Shown here: positions 57,052 to 64,000 of the stretch, one piece after another
Position numbering within the stretch: position 1 is the first letter of the stretch
How the letters are laid out: the number at the start of each line of letters is the position of its first letter
Assembly: GCF_002355515.1 (NCBI RefSeq)
Contig: NZ_AP014809.1
Span: 3,124,501-3,188,500, forward strand
DNA from: Methylorubrum populi
GTDB lineage: Bacteria; Pseudomonadota; Alphaproteobacteria; Rhizobiales; Beijerinckiaceae
Length of the DNA stretch: 64,000 nt
Reading direction: 5' to 3'
Position numbers and translations under genes: made by a program
The notes under the pieces: model-generated
Databases searched by the model: none
Seen by the model: the letters and a program-made list of their open reading frames with translations, nothing else
Told to the model about the DNA's origin: nothing

Positions 57052-58614
57052 ATGGCGAACACCACTGAGAGCGCGAAGGACCGCGTCGTCATCTTCGACA
57101 CGACGTTGCGCGACGGCGAGCAATGCCCCGGCGCCACCATGACCCTCGACGAAAAGCTGGCGGTGGCCGAACTGCTCGACGGGATGGGCGTCGACATCAT
57201 CGAGGCGGGCTTCCCGATCGCCTCCAACGGCGATTTCGAGGCCGTCTCCGAGATCGCCCGGCGCACCAAGCGCGCCACCGTCGCCGGCCTCGCCCGCGCC
57301 ATCCCCGCCGACATCGCCCGCGCCGGCGAGGCGGTGCGCCACGCCCAGCGCGGCCGCATCCACACCTTCGTCTCGACCTCGGCGATCCACCTCGCCCACC
57401 AGATGCGCAAGACGCAGGACGAGGTGATCGAGATCATCCTGAAGACCGTGACCCAGGCCCGCGACCTCGTCGAGGACGTGGAATGGTCGGCCATGGACGC
57501 GACCCGCACCGACATCGACTATCTCTGCCGCTGCGTCGAAGCCGCGATCCGCTCCGGCGCCACCACCATCAACCTGCCCGACACGGTGGGCTACGCCACG
57601 CCGCAGGAATACGGCGCGATGTTCCGGGCCGTGCGCGAGCGCGTACCGAACGCCGACAAGGCGATCTTCTCCGTCCATTGCCACAACGATCTCGGCCTGG
57701 CGGTGGCGAACTCGCTCGCCGGCCTGGAGGGCGGCGCCCGGCAGATCGAGTGCACCATCAACGGCATCGGCGAGCGGGCCGGCAACGCCGCGCTCGAAGA
57801 GATTGTCATGGCGATCCGGACGCGGGCCGACGTGATGCCCTACGACACCGGCATCGACACGACGATGCTGACCCGCGCCTCGAAGCTCGTCAGCCACGCG
57901 GCGAACTTCCCCGTGCAGTACAACAAGGCCATCGTCGGCCGGAACGCCTTCGCCCACGAGAGCGGCATCCATCAGGACGGCATGCTCAAGCATTCCGAGA
58001 CCTACGAGATCATGACCCCGGCCTCCGTTGGCCTCGCCAAGACCTCGCTGGTAATGGGCAAGCATTCGGGCCGGGCCGCCTTCAAGTCGAAGCTGACCGA
58101 ACTCGGCATCTCGCTGTCCGACAACCAGTTCCAGGACGTGTTCGAGCGCTTCAAGGATCTGGCCGACCGCAAGAAGCACGTCTACGACGAGGACATCGAG
58201 GCGCTGGTGGACGAGAAGCTCGCCACCGCCCACGACCGCATCAAGCTGCTCTCGCTCTCGGTGATCGCCGGCACCCGCGGGCCGCAGCGCGCGACGATGA
58301 AGATCGAGATGGACGGCCGCACCTTCACCGAGGAGGCGGACGGCAACGGGCCCGTGGACGCGGTGTTCAACGCCATCCACGAGATCGTGCCGCACGATGC
58401 GGTGCTCGAACTCTATCAGGTCCACGCCGTGACCGAGGGGACCGACGCGCAGGCGGAGGTCTCAGTTCGCCTCAAGGCCGGCGAGCGCTCGGTGACGGCA
58501 CGCGGCGCCGATCCGGATACGCTGGTGGCCTCCGCCAAGGCTTATCTCTCGGCCTTGAACAAGCTCTCGGCCGCCTCCGTGCGGCTGCACGCGCAGCACG
58601 CCGCGGTGGTTTAG
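57052..58614 (+). CDS. leuA: 2-isopropylmalate synthase
   Basis: LeuA makes 2-isopropylmalate from 2-ketoisovalerate and acetyl-CoA, the first step of leucine synthesis. The 520-residue product has a TIM-barrel catalytic domain (FDTTLRDGEQCPGATM, AVHCHNDLGLAVANS with metal ligands) and a C-terminal LeuA allosteric domain for leucine feedback. The motif reads DGEQCPGAT where most relatives have DGEQSPGA(S/A). It is preceded by a probable leader peptide. ilvD follows after a repeat element. Confidence 0.93.
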   Translation: MANTTESAKDRVVIFDTTLRDGEQCPGATMTLDEKLAVAELLDGMGVDIIEAGFPIASNGDFEAVSEIARRTKRATVAGLARAIPADIARAGEAVRHAQRGRIHTFVSTSAIHLAHQMRKTQDEVIEIILKTVTQARDLVEDVEWSAMDATRTDIDYLCRCVEAAIRSGATTINLPDTVGYATPQEYGAMFRAVRERVPNADKAIFSVHCHNDLGLAVANSLAGLEGGARQIECTINGIGERAGNAALEEIVMAIRTRADVMPYDTGIDTTMLTRASKLVSHAANFPVQYNKAIVGRNAFAHESGIHQDGMLKHSETYEIMTPASVGLAKTSLVMGKHSGRAAFKSKLTELGISLSDNQFQDVFERFKDLADRKKHVYDEDIEALVDEKLATAHDRIKLLSLSVIAGTRGPQRATMKIEMDGRTFTEEADGNGPVDAVFNAIHEIVPHDAVLELYQVHAVTEGTDAQAEVSVRLKAGERSVTARGADPDTLVASAKAYLSALNKLSAASVRLHAQHAAVV

Positions 58615-58637
58615 CCGTCGCTCGTCCCACTCTCGAT

Positions 58638-58746
58638 CTCATCCTGAGGTGCTTGCGCGGCAGCGCAAGCCTCGAAGGATCTTCCAGTTCGCGCGCGGTC
58701 TCGGGAGGATCCTTCGAGGCCCGCTTCGCGGGCACCTCAGGATGAG
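58638..58746. repeat. Palindromic intergenic repeat element
   Basis: Fifteen-base ends CTCATCCTGAGGTGC and GCACCTCAGGATGAG are perfectly inverted over about 109 bases, with inner arms CCTCGAAGGATC and GGATCCTTCGAGG. This is a typical dispersed palindromic element of Rhizobiales genomes (REP/RIME-like). It would fold into a branched hairpin and lies between leuA and ilvD, where it could influence mRNA processing or termination. Confidence 0.85.
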
Positions 58747-58807
58747 GGACAGGTTTGGACGAACGGTCCGCTGCCGGATGTCCGCTTCACATCGATAAAG
58801 CCAAGAA

Positions 58808-60643
58808 ATGCCCGCTTACCGCTCCCGCACCACCACCCACGGCCGCAACATGGCCGGCGCCCGCGGCCTCTGGCGCGCCACCGGCATGAAGGATTCGGAT
58901 TTCGGCAAGCCGATTATCGCGGTGGTGAACTCGTTCACGCAGTTCGTGCCGGGCCACGTCCACCTGAAGGATCTCGGCCAGCTCGTCGCGCGGGAGATCG
59001 AGCAGGCCGGCGGCGTCGCCAAGGAGTTCAACACCATCGCCGTCGATGACGGCATCGCCATGGGCCATGACGGGATGCTCTACTCGCTCCCGTCCCGCGA
59101 ACTCATCGCCGACTCGGTCGAGTACATGGTCAACGCGCACTGCGCCGACGCCATGGTCTGCATCTCGAACTGCGACAAGATCACCCCCGGCATGCTGATG
59201 GCGGCGCTGCGCCTCAACATCCCGGCGGTCTTCGTCTCCGGCGGCCCGATGGAGGCCGGCAAGGTCGTGATGAACGGCGTCACCCGCAAGTTCGACCTCG
59301 TCGATGCGATGGTGGCGGCGGCCGACGACCGGGTCTCGGACGAGGACGTCGCGGTGATCGAGCGCTCGGCCTGCCCGACCTGCGGCTCGTGCTCGGGCAT
59401 GTTCACCGCCAATTCGATGAACTGCCTGACCGAGGCGCTCGGCCTGTCGCTGCCCGGCAACGGCTCGACGCTGGCGACCCACGCCGACCGCAAGCGCCTG
59501 TTCGTCGAGGCCGGCCACCTCATCGTCGATCTGGCGCGGCGCCACTACGAGCAGGACGATGCCAGCGTGCTGCCCCGCGCGATCGCGACCATGGCCGCTT
59601 TCGAGAACGCGATGACCCTGGACATCGCAATGGGCGGCTCGACCAACACGGTGCTGCACCTGCTCGCTGCCGCGCATGAGGGCGAGGTGCCCTTCACCAT
59701 GGCCGATATCGACCGGCTCTCGCGCCGAGTCCCGGTGCTGTGCAAGGTCGCCCCGGCGGTCGCGAACATCCACATGGAGGACGTGCACCGGGCCGGCGGC
59801 ATCATGGGCATCCTCGGCGAACTCGACCGCGCCGGCCTGATCGACCGCGCGGTGGGCAATGTCGGCTCGGGCACGCTCGGCGCGGCGCTCGACCGCTGGG
59901 ACGTGAAGAAGACCCAGAGCCCGTCCGTGCAGGAGTTCTTCCGCGCCGCACCCGGCGGCGTGCCGACCCAGGTCGCCTTCAGCCAAGCCTCGCGCTGGGA
60001 CGAGCTCGACCTCGACCGCGAGGCAGGCGTCATCCGCGACGCCGAGCACGCCTACTCGAAGGATGGCGGCCTGGCCGTGCTCTACGGCAACCTCGCCGAG
60101 GACGGCTGCATCGTGAAGACGGCGGGCGTCGATTCTTCGATCCTGACTTTCACCGGCACGGCCCACGTGTTCGAGAGCCAGGACGCAGCGGTGGACGGCA
60201 TCCTCAACGGCCGGGTGAAGGCGGGCGAGGTCGTACTGATCCGCTACGAGGGTCCCCGCGGCGGCCCCGGCATGCAGGAGATGCTCTATCCGACGAGCTA
60301 CCTGAAATCGAAGGGCCTCGGCAAAGCCTGCGCCCTCGTCACCGACGGCCGCTTCTCCGGCGGCTCCTCGGGCCTCTCCATCGGCCACGTCTCGCCGGAG
60401 GCGGCCGAGGGCGGGCTGATCGGTCTCGTGGAGCAGGGTGACCCCATCGAGATCGACATCCCGAACCGGCGCATTCACCTCGCCGTGGACGAGGCGGTGC
60501 TGGCCGAGCGCCGCGCCGCCCGCGACGCGAAAGGATGGCGCCCGGCCGAACCGCGCAAGCGCAAGGTCAGCACGGCGCTCCGCGCCTACGCGATGCTCGC
60601 TACCAGCGCCGCCAAGGGGGCGGTGAGACGAATCGAGCCGTAG
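58808..60643 (+). CDS. ilvD: Dihydroxy-acid dehydratase
   Basis: IlvD dehydrates dihydroxy-acids to 2-keto acids in valine, isoleucine and, indirectly, leucine synthesis. The 611-residue product has the iron-sulfur ligands in [12 protein letters not shown] and [15 protein letters not shown], the [10 protein letters not shown] segment and the C-terminal [14 protein letters not shown] signature. The ATG at 58808 gives the conserved opening [20 protein letters not shown]. It lies 194 bases after leuA with the palindromic repeat in between. Confidence 0.96.
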   Translation: MPAYRSRTTTHGRNMAGARGLWRATGMKDSDFGKPIIAVVNSFTQFVPGHVHLKDLGQLVAREIEQAGGVAKEFNTIAVDDGIAMGHDGMLYSLPSRELIADSVEYMVNAHCADAMVCISNCDKITPGMLMAALRLNIPAVFVSGGPMEAGKVVMNGVTRKFDLVDAMVAAADDRVSDEDVAVIERSACPTCGSCSGMFTANSMNCLTEALGLSLPGNGSTLATHADRKRLFVEAGHLIVDLARRHYEQDDASVLPRAIATMAAFENAMTLDIAMGGSTNTVLHLLAAAHEGEVPFTMADIDRLSRRVPVLCKVAPAVANIHMEDVHRAGGIMGILGELDRAGLIDRAVGNVGSGTLGAALDRWDVKKTQSPSVQEFFRAAPGGVPTQVAFSQASRWDELDLDREAGVIRDAEHAYSKDGGLAVLYGNLAEDGCIVKTAGVDSSILTFTGTAHVFESQDAAVDGILNGRVKAGEVVLIRYEGPRGGPGMQEMLYPTSYLKSKGLGKACALVTDGRFSGGSSGLSIGHVSPEAAEGGLIGLVEQGDPIEIDIPNRRIHLAVDEAVLAERRAARDAKGWRPAEPRKRKVSTALRAYAMLATSAAKGAVRRIEP

Positions 60644-60940
60644 GGCATTCTCGTATCGCGCCGGTTCTGGATCCCACTCGGCACCTCATGCTCTGGCGCC
60701 CGCGTAACAGGCGTCGGAGGATGACGGCGCAAGGTCGATCCAGGCCCGGCGCGCTGCTCCGAGCGAAGGCGGAGCCGCCGCGGCGTGCTTCGCGGCCGAG
60801 ATATGCGCCCGGCACCTCGCTACGGGGGATCGAAGCGGGTTGCAGCAGGACACACGTCATCCCTCGCGCATCGGGCACGGATCACGCATAGACGCGTTCT
60901 CAGGCGGAGCTTCGCTCCGGATGGGAGAGACGTCGGACCC
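60644..60940. other. Intergenic, nothing recognised
   Basis: About 300 bases between ilvD and the DgcN-like gene hold several short GC-rich inverted segments (for example GAGCTTCGCTC) but no gene or identified repeat. Confidence 0.4.
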
Positions 60941-61951
60941 ATGCAGATCGCCACGCCCTACCTGATGTTCCTCGGCGACGTGCCGGACCGGCTCGCCGCC
61001 AAGACGGCCTACGGCATCAACGACTGGCGCCCGGAATGGTGCGTCGGCCAGCTTCGGATGGAGGGCTGCGCCGCCGATCTCGGCATTCCCGACCTGACCC
61101 TGGACGAGGCCGTCGCCAAGGGCTGCAAGACCATGGTGGTCGGCGTCGTCAATGCCGGCGGCGTGCTGCCCGAGCACTGGGTGAAGGAGATCGTCGCGGC
61201 CCTGAATGCCGGGCTCGATGTGGCGAGCGGCCTGCACGTGCGCCTCGGCTCGATCCGCGAGATCGACGCAGCGGCGGAGCGCAACGGCCGCGCCCTGCAC
61301 GATGTGCGGCACACCACCGAGACCTTCCCCACGGGCAAGGGCACGAAGCGCCCCGGCCGGCGCCTGCTCACCGTCGGCACCGATTGCTCGGTCGGCAAGA
61401 AGTACACCGCGCTCGCGCTGGAGCGCGGCATGCGCGAGCGCGGCTTCGATGCCGACTTCCGCGCCACCGGCCAGACCGGCGTGTTCATCTCCGGTCGCGG
61501 CGTCGCCATCGACGCGGTGGTGGCCGACTTCATCTCCGGCGCCGTCGAGTGGGTCGCGCCGGCCGCCGATCCGAATCACTGGGACCTGATCGAGGGGCAG
61601 GGCTCGCTGTTCCACCCCTCCTTCGCCGGCGTCAGCCTCGGGCTTCTGCACGGTGCGCAGGCAGACGCCTTCGTCGTCTGCCACGAGCCGACACGCTTAC
61701 GAATGCGCGGCGTCGAGGCGAGCCTTCCAACAATCAAGGAGGTCATCGACCTGACGATCCGCTGCGGCTCGCTGACGAATCCCGGCATCCGCCCCGTTGG
61801 CATCGCCGTCAACACGCAGGCGCTGGCGGAGCCCGAGGCGCGCGCCGTGCTGAGCGAGGCGGAAGCCGTTTACGGCTTTCCTGCCACTGATCCCGTGCGC
61901 TTCGGCGTCGAGGCGATCGTGGATCGGATCGCCGCCGAGTTCCCGGCCTGA
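60941..61951 (+). CDS. dgcN: DUF1611 protein, DgcN-type N-acetyltransferase
   Basis: The 336-residue DUF1611 protein has a P-loop-like VGTDCSVGKKYTALALERGM at about 145-165 and a conserved EGQGSLFHPSFAG. DgcN was described as an N-acetyltransferase that converts D-glutamate to N-acetyl-D-glutamate before racemisation by DgcA, and the dgcA gene follows 13 bases later. The ATG at 60941 starts the conserved domain; a longer frame from 60785 is rejected. The assignment rests on this two-gene neighbourhood. Confidence 0.82.
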   Translation: MQIATPYLMFLGDVPDRLAAKTAYGINDWRPEWCVGQLRMEGCAADLGIPDLTLDEAVAKGCKTMVVGVVNAGGVLPEHWVKEIVAALNAGLDVASGLHVRLGSIREIDAAAERNGRALHDVRHTTETFPTGKGTKRPGRRLLTVGTDCSVGKKYTALALERGMRERGFDADFRATGQTGVFISGRGVAIDAVVADFISGAVEWVAPAADPNHWDLIEGQGSLFHPSFAGVSLGLLHGAQADAFVVCHEPTRLRMRGVEASLPTIKEVIDLTIRCGSLTNPGIRPVGIAVNTQALAEPEARAVLSEAEAVYGFPATDPVRFGVEAIVDRIAAEFPA

Positions 61952-61964
61952 GGGAGAACTGCCG

Positions 61965-62945
61965 ATGCCGCGTCTGACCGTTGCCGTCGAGCGCTTTCCC
62001 ATCGCCGGATCGTTCACGATCTCCCGCGGAAGCCGCACTGAGGCGGTCGTCGTCGTCGCGACCGTCGAGGACGGCGCGTTTCGGGGCCGGGGCGAGTGCG
62101 TGCCGTATGCCCGATACGGCGAGACGGTCGAGAGCGTCACCGCCGCCCTCGAAGAGCAGGCCGGATGGATCGCCGACCGCGGAGGGCGCTTCGATCTGGC
62201 CGAACGGATGAAGCCGGGCGCCGCCCGCAATGCCCTCGATTGCGCGCTGTGGGATCTCGAGGCGAAGCGCACCGGCAGACCCGCTTACGAACTCGCCGGT
62301 GTCGCCGCACCGGTGCCGGTCACCACCGCCTATACCCTGAGCCTCGGCGATCCCGAAGCGATGGAGGCGGCGGCCCGCGCAGCGGCGCATCGGCCGCTCT
62401 TGAAGGTGAAGCTCGGTGGCGAGGGGGATCCCGAGCGGATCGCCGCGGTGCGCCGCGGTGCGCCCGAATCCCGTCTCATCGTCGATGCCAACGAGGCGTG
62501 GTGCGCGGAGACGCTTCGCGACAACTTGATGGCCTGCGCGGCGGCCGGGGTCAGCCTGATCGAGCAGCCGCTGCCGGCGGGCGAGGACGGCCTGCTGGCC
62601 GAGATCGACCGCACCATCCCGATCTGCGCCGATGAGAGCCTGCACGACCGTGCCGGGCTCGACGCCCTGGCCGAGCGCTACGATGCGATCAACATCAAGC
62701 TCGACAAGGCTGGCGGCCTGACCGAGGCGCTGAAGCTCGCCCACGAGGCGCGGGCGTGCGGCTTCGAGATCATGGTCGGCTGCATGGTCGGGTCGTCGCT
62801 CGCCATGGCGCCGGCGATGCTGATCGCGCACCACGCGGCCTATGTCGATCTCGACGGGCCGCTGCTGCTCGCGCAGGACCGGGAGCCGGCCCTGCGTTAC
62901 GAGGGCAGTACGGTCCATCCGCCGTTGCCCGAACTGTGGGGGTGA
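61965..62945 (+). CDS. dgcA: Enolase-superfamily racemase/epimerase, DgcA type
   Basis: The 326-residue enolase-superfamily protein has the catalytic KxK (LKVKLGG), metal ligands in LIVDANEAW, EQPL and ADES, and the second catalytic Lys in INIKLDKAGGL. This is the dipeptide epimerase/N-acetylglutamate racemase subgroup. With DgcN upstream it fits N-acetyl-D-glutamate racemase in D-glutamate use; L-Ala-D/L-Glu epimerase activity is the alternative. GGGAGAA lies upstream of the ATG. Confidence 0.87.
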   Translation: MPRLTVAVERFPIAGSFTISRGSRTEAVVVVATVEDGAFRGRGECVPYARYGETVESVTAALEEQAGWIADRGGRFDLAERMKPGAARNALDCALWDLEAKRTGRPAYELAGVAAPVPVTTAYTLSLGDPEAMEAAARAAAHRPLLKVKLGGEGDPERIAAVRRGAPESRLIVDANEAWCAETLRDNLMACAAAGVSLIEQPLPAGEDGLLAEIDRTIPICADESLHDRAGLDALAERYDAINIKLDKAGGLTEALKLAHEARACGFEIMVGCMVGSSLAMAPAMLIAHHAAYVDLDGPLLLAQDREPALRYEGSTVHPPLPELWG

Positions 62946-62954
62946 GCCCCGCCT

Positions 62955-64000
62955 CTACTGCACCGAGTGGAGCGCGAGGGACGGTGCCACGGCCTCGTTG
63001 ATCCGCAGGCGGGCATCGAGGATCGGCGCCGCCGGCTCGTCGGCTTGCTGCTGCGCGAGGTCGGCGATCGCCTGATACTGGCTCAGCCGCCGGTCGATCA
63101 TGCCGTCGAGCTTCTCGTGAACTTCCGCCACGGTCAGGCTGCGTCGCTTTCCGCCATCCTTCGCGGTGAAGATGGCGCGGTTGGCCCGCGCGGCGCGGCC
63201 GAAGGCGATCTTGGCGACCTTGTCCGGGTCATCGGCGCTCAGCGAGAGGAATTTGCCGGCGCTCGCGGTGCCGAGAAAGTGCGCGAGGTAGAGTTCGGTC
63301 GTCTTCAACTCGCGTCCGATCCGGGCCTCGATCCGGCTGCGGTCGCGCTTGATCAGCTCACCCGCCATCAGGCCGGACAGGTAGGGGTCGTTGCGCAGGT
63401 CGAGGACCCGCTTGCGCGTCGCCGCGTCGGCGATGGTGATGCCGGCGCCGTGTCCCTTCACGGCGGCCGCCTCGCCGGCGAGCCCATGCTTGGCGCCGTA
63501 CTGGCGAATCATTTCCAGCCACGTGCCGGTGACGAACTGGAAAAGCCCCTGTGCCGAGGAGGCGGAGGACTTCACACTCGTGTCGAAGCTCGATTCCTTG
63601 TCGGCGAGCGCCATCATGTAGACGGGGTCGACGCCGGTGACCTCGGAGGCCTTCAGGATCGTCTCCACGAGGGGGCGTGGCACGCTCATGTCGCCGAAGC
63701 GCAGGATCTCGTCGTCGTTGTCGGAGCGCGAATTCGTGAACGACGCCTGCAGACGCTCAATGGGAGCGGTAAATCCGCCGTCCTGGCCAAGCAGGGCGGT
63801 GCCGCCCCATTCCGCTTCCGCACCGGCCGGTCGAAGATCGGCACGCACCATCATCGGGATCGATACCGAGGCGTTCGCGTTCTCGTAGGCCGACACGGCC
63901 TGCGGTGCGGCCAGCAGCAGGGCGAGGCTGGCGGTCATCGCGGCCAAGCGGCGAACGAGCGGCGAAGGACCGCGCGAAGAACTGGCGGCAGCCTCGCTGC
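62955..64000 (-). CDS. Lytic transglycosylase-like exported protein (start beyond window)
   Basis: The minus strand is open from the right edge to a stop at 62955. A signal-like hydrophobic stretch (MTASLALLLAAPQAVSA) is preceded in frame by an Arg-rich segment without a start codon, so the true start is probably outside the window; ATG 63938 is the fallback. An SLT-like domain follows with ALADKESSFDTSVKSSASSAQGLFQFVTGTWLEM, where Glu in KESSF is the likely catalytic acid. It should cleave peptidoglycan glycan strands in the periplasm. Confidence 0.83.
   Translation of the reverse strand, partial: SEAAASSSRGPSPLVRRLAAMTASLALLLAAPQAVSAYENANASVSIPMMVRADLRPAGAEAEWGGTALLGQDGGFTAPIERLQASFTNSRSDNDDEILRFGDMSVPRPLVETILKASEVTGVDPVYMMALADKESSFDTSVKSSASSAQGLFQFVTGTWLEMIRQYGAKHGLAGEAAAVKGHGAGITIADAATRKRVLDLRNDPYLSGLMAGELIKRDRSRIEARIGRELKTTELYLAHFLGTASAGKFLSLSADDPDKVAKIAFGRAARANRAIFTAKDGGKRRSLTVAEVHEKLDGMIDRRLSQYQAIADLAQQQADEPAAPILDARLRINEAVAPSLALHSVQ

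Noticed and set aside
57123..58745. 540-codon plus-strand frame inside leuA
   Set aside because: It is a frame-shifted reading of leuA with extreme Arg content.

Overview
The window is GC-rich and almost fully coding. It looks like a chromosomal housekeeping segment of an alphaproteobacterium, most likely of the order Rhizobiales. Direct markers are a circularly permuted two-piece tmRNA gene whose tag reads ANDNFAPVAVAA, an alpha-type SspB adaptor, MmcB, DUF2336 and DUF4169 proteins, and the maf-yacG-tRNA-Phe order. Overall gene content resembles Methylobacterium/Methylorubrum, but that genus assignment is inference.

Layout. 0-6.5 kb: a partial transglutaminase-like gene, cytochrome c maturation genes ccmC-ccmD-ccmG, the lactate utilisation operon lutABC and a second transglutaminase-like gene. 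6.5-11.4 kb: ribosomal protein genes rplM-rpsI, a DUF2293 gene, a molbindin, an aldose 1-epimerase-like gene and an ABC exporter. 11.4-14.8 kb: accessory DNA with two tandem ~30-residue membrane micro-proteins, an AT-rich stretch, a DUF2336 gene and a possible integrase remnant beside tRNA-Phe. 14.8-18.4 kb: yacG-maf, tRNA-Thr, small exported proteins and a candidate sRNA. 18.4-26.9 kb: ccmA-ccmB, aconitase, a glutathione-dependent isomerase, a type II NADH dehydrogenase and small ferredoxin-like-fold proteins. 27-32.2 kb: a soluble chemoreceptor and the nadABC operon behind two palindromic operators. 32.7-38 kb: an L,D-transpeptidase, small proteins, moaA and an overlapping GSCFA/WcbI pair. 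38-47.2 kb: a beta-hydroxyacid dehydrogenase, miaA/serB, degP-hflC-hflK, folA-thyA and a CPBP protease. 47.2-56.6 kb: tmRNA-sspB, a cytochrome P450, fumC, mmcB, a BtuF-like protein, DedA, pdxY, PhzF and NUDIX genes. 56.6-64 kb: leuA behind a probable leader peptide, ilvD, dgcN-dgcA and a partial lytic transglycosylase.

How the genes work together. CcmA/B/C/D/G belong to one c-type cytochrome maturation system that is split into two blocks in opposite orientation. LutABC oxidises L-lactate. NadA/B/C make nicotinate mononucleotide from aspartate under likely NAD-responsive control. tmRNA tags stalled products and SspB delivers them to ClpXP, while HflKC and DegP cover membrane and periplasmic protein quality control. 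LeuA and IlvD are branched-chain amino acid enzymes, and DgcN/DgcA form a D-glutamate catabolic pair.

No CRISPR array, complete insertion sequence, prophage or recognisable defence cassette was seen. The most interesting signals are regulatory (leu leader, nad operators, candidate sRNA), the two micro-proteins, the atypical segment next to tRNA-Phe, the split ccm locus, and the transglutaminase-like pair in which one copy has serine at the usual histidine position.
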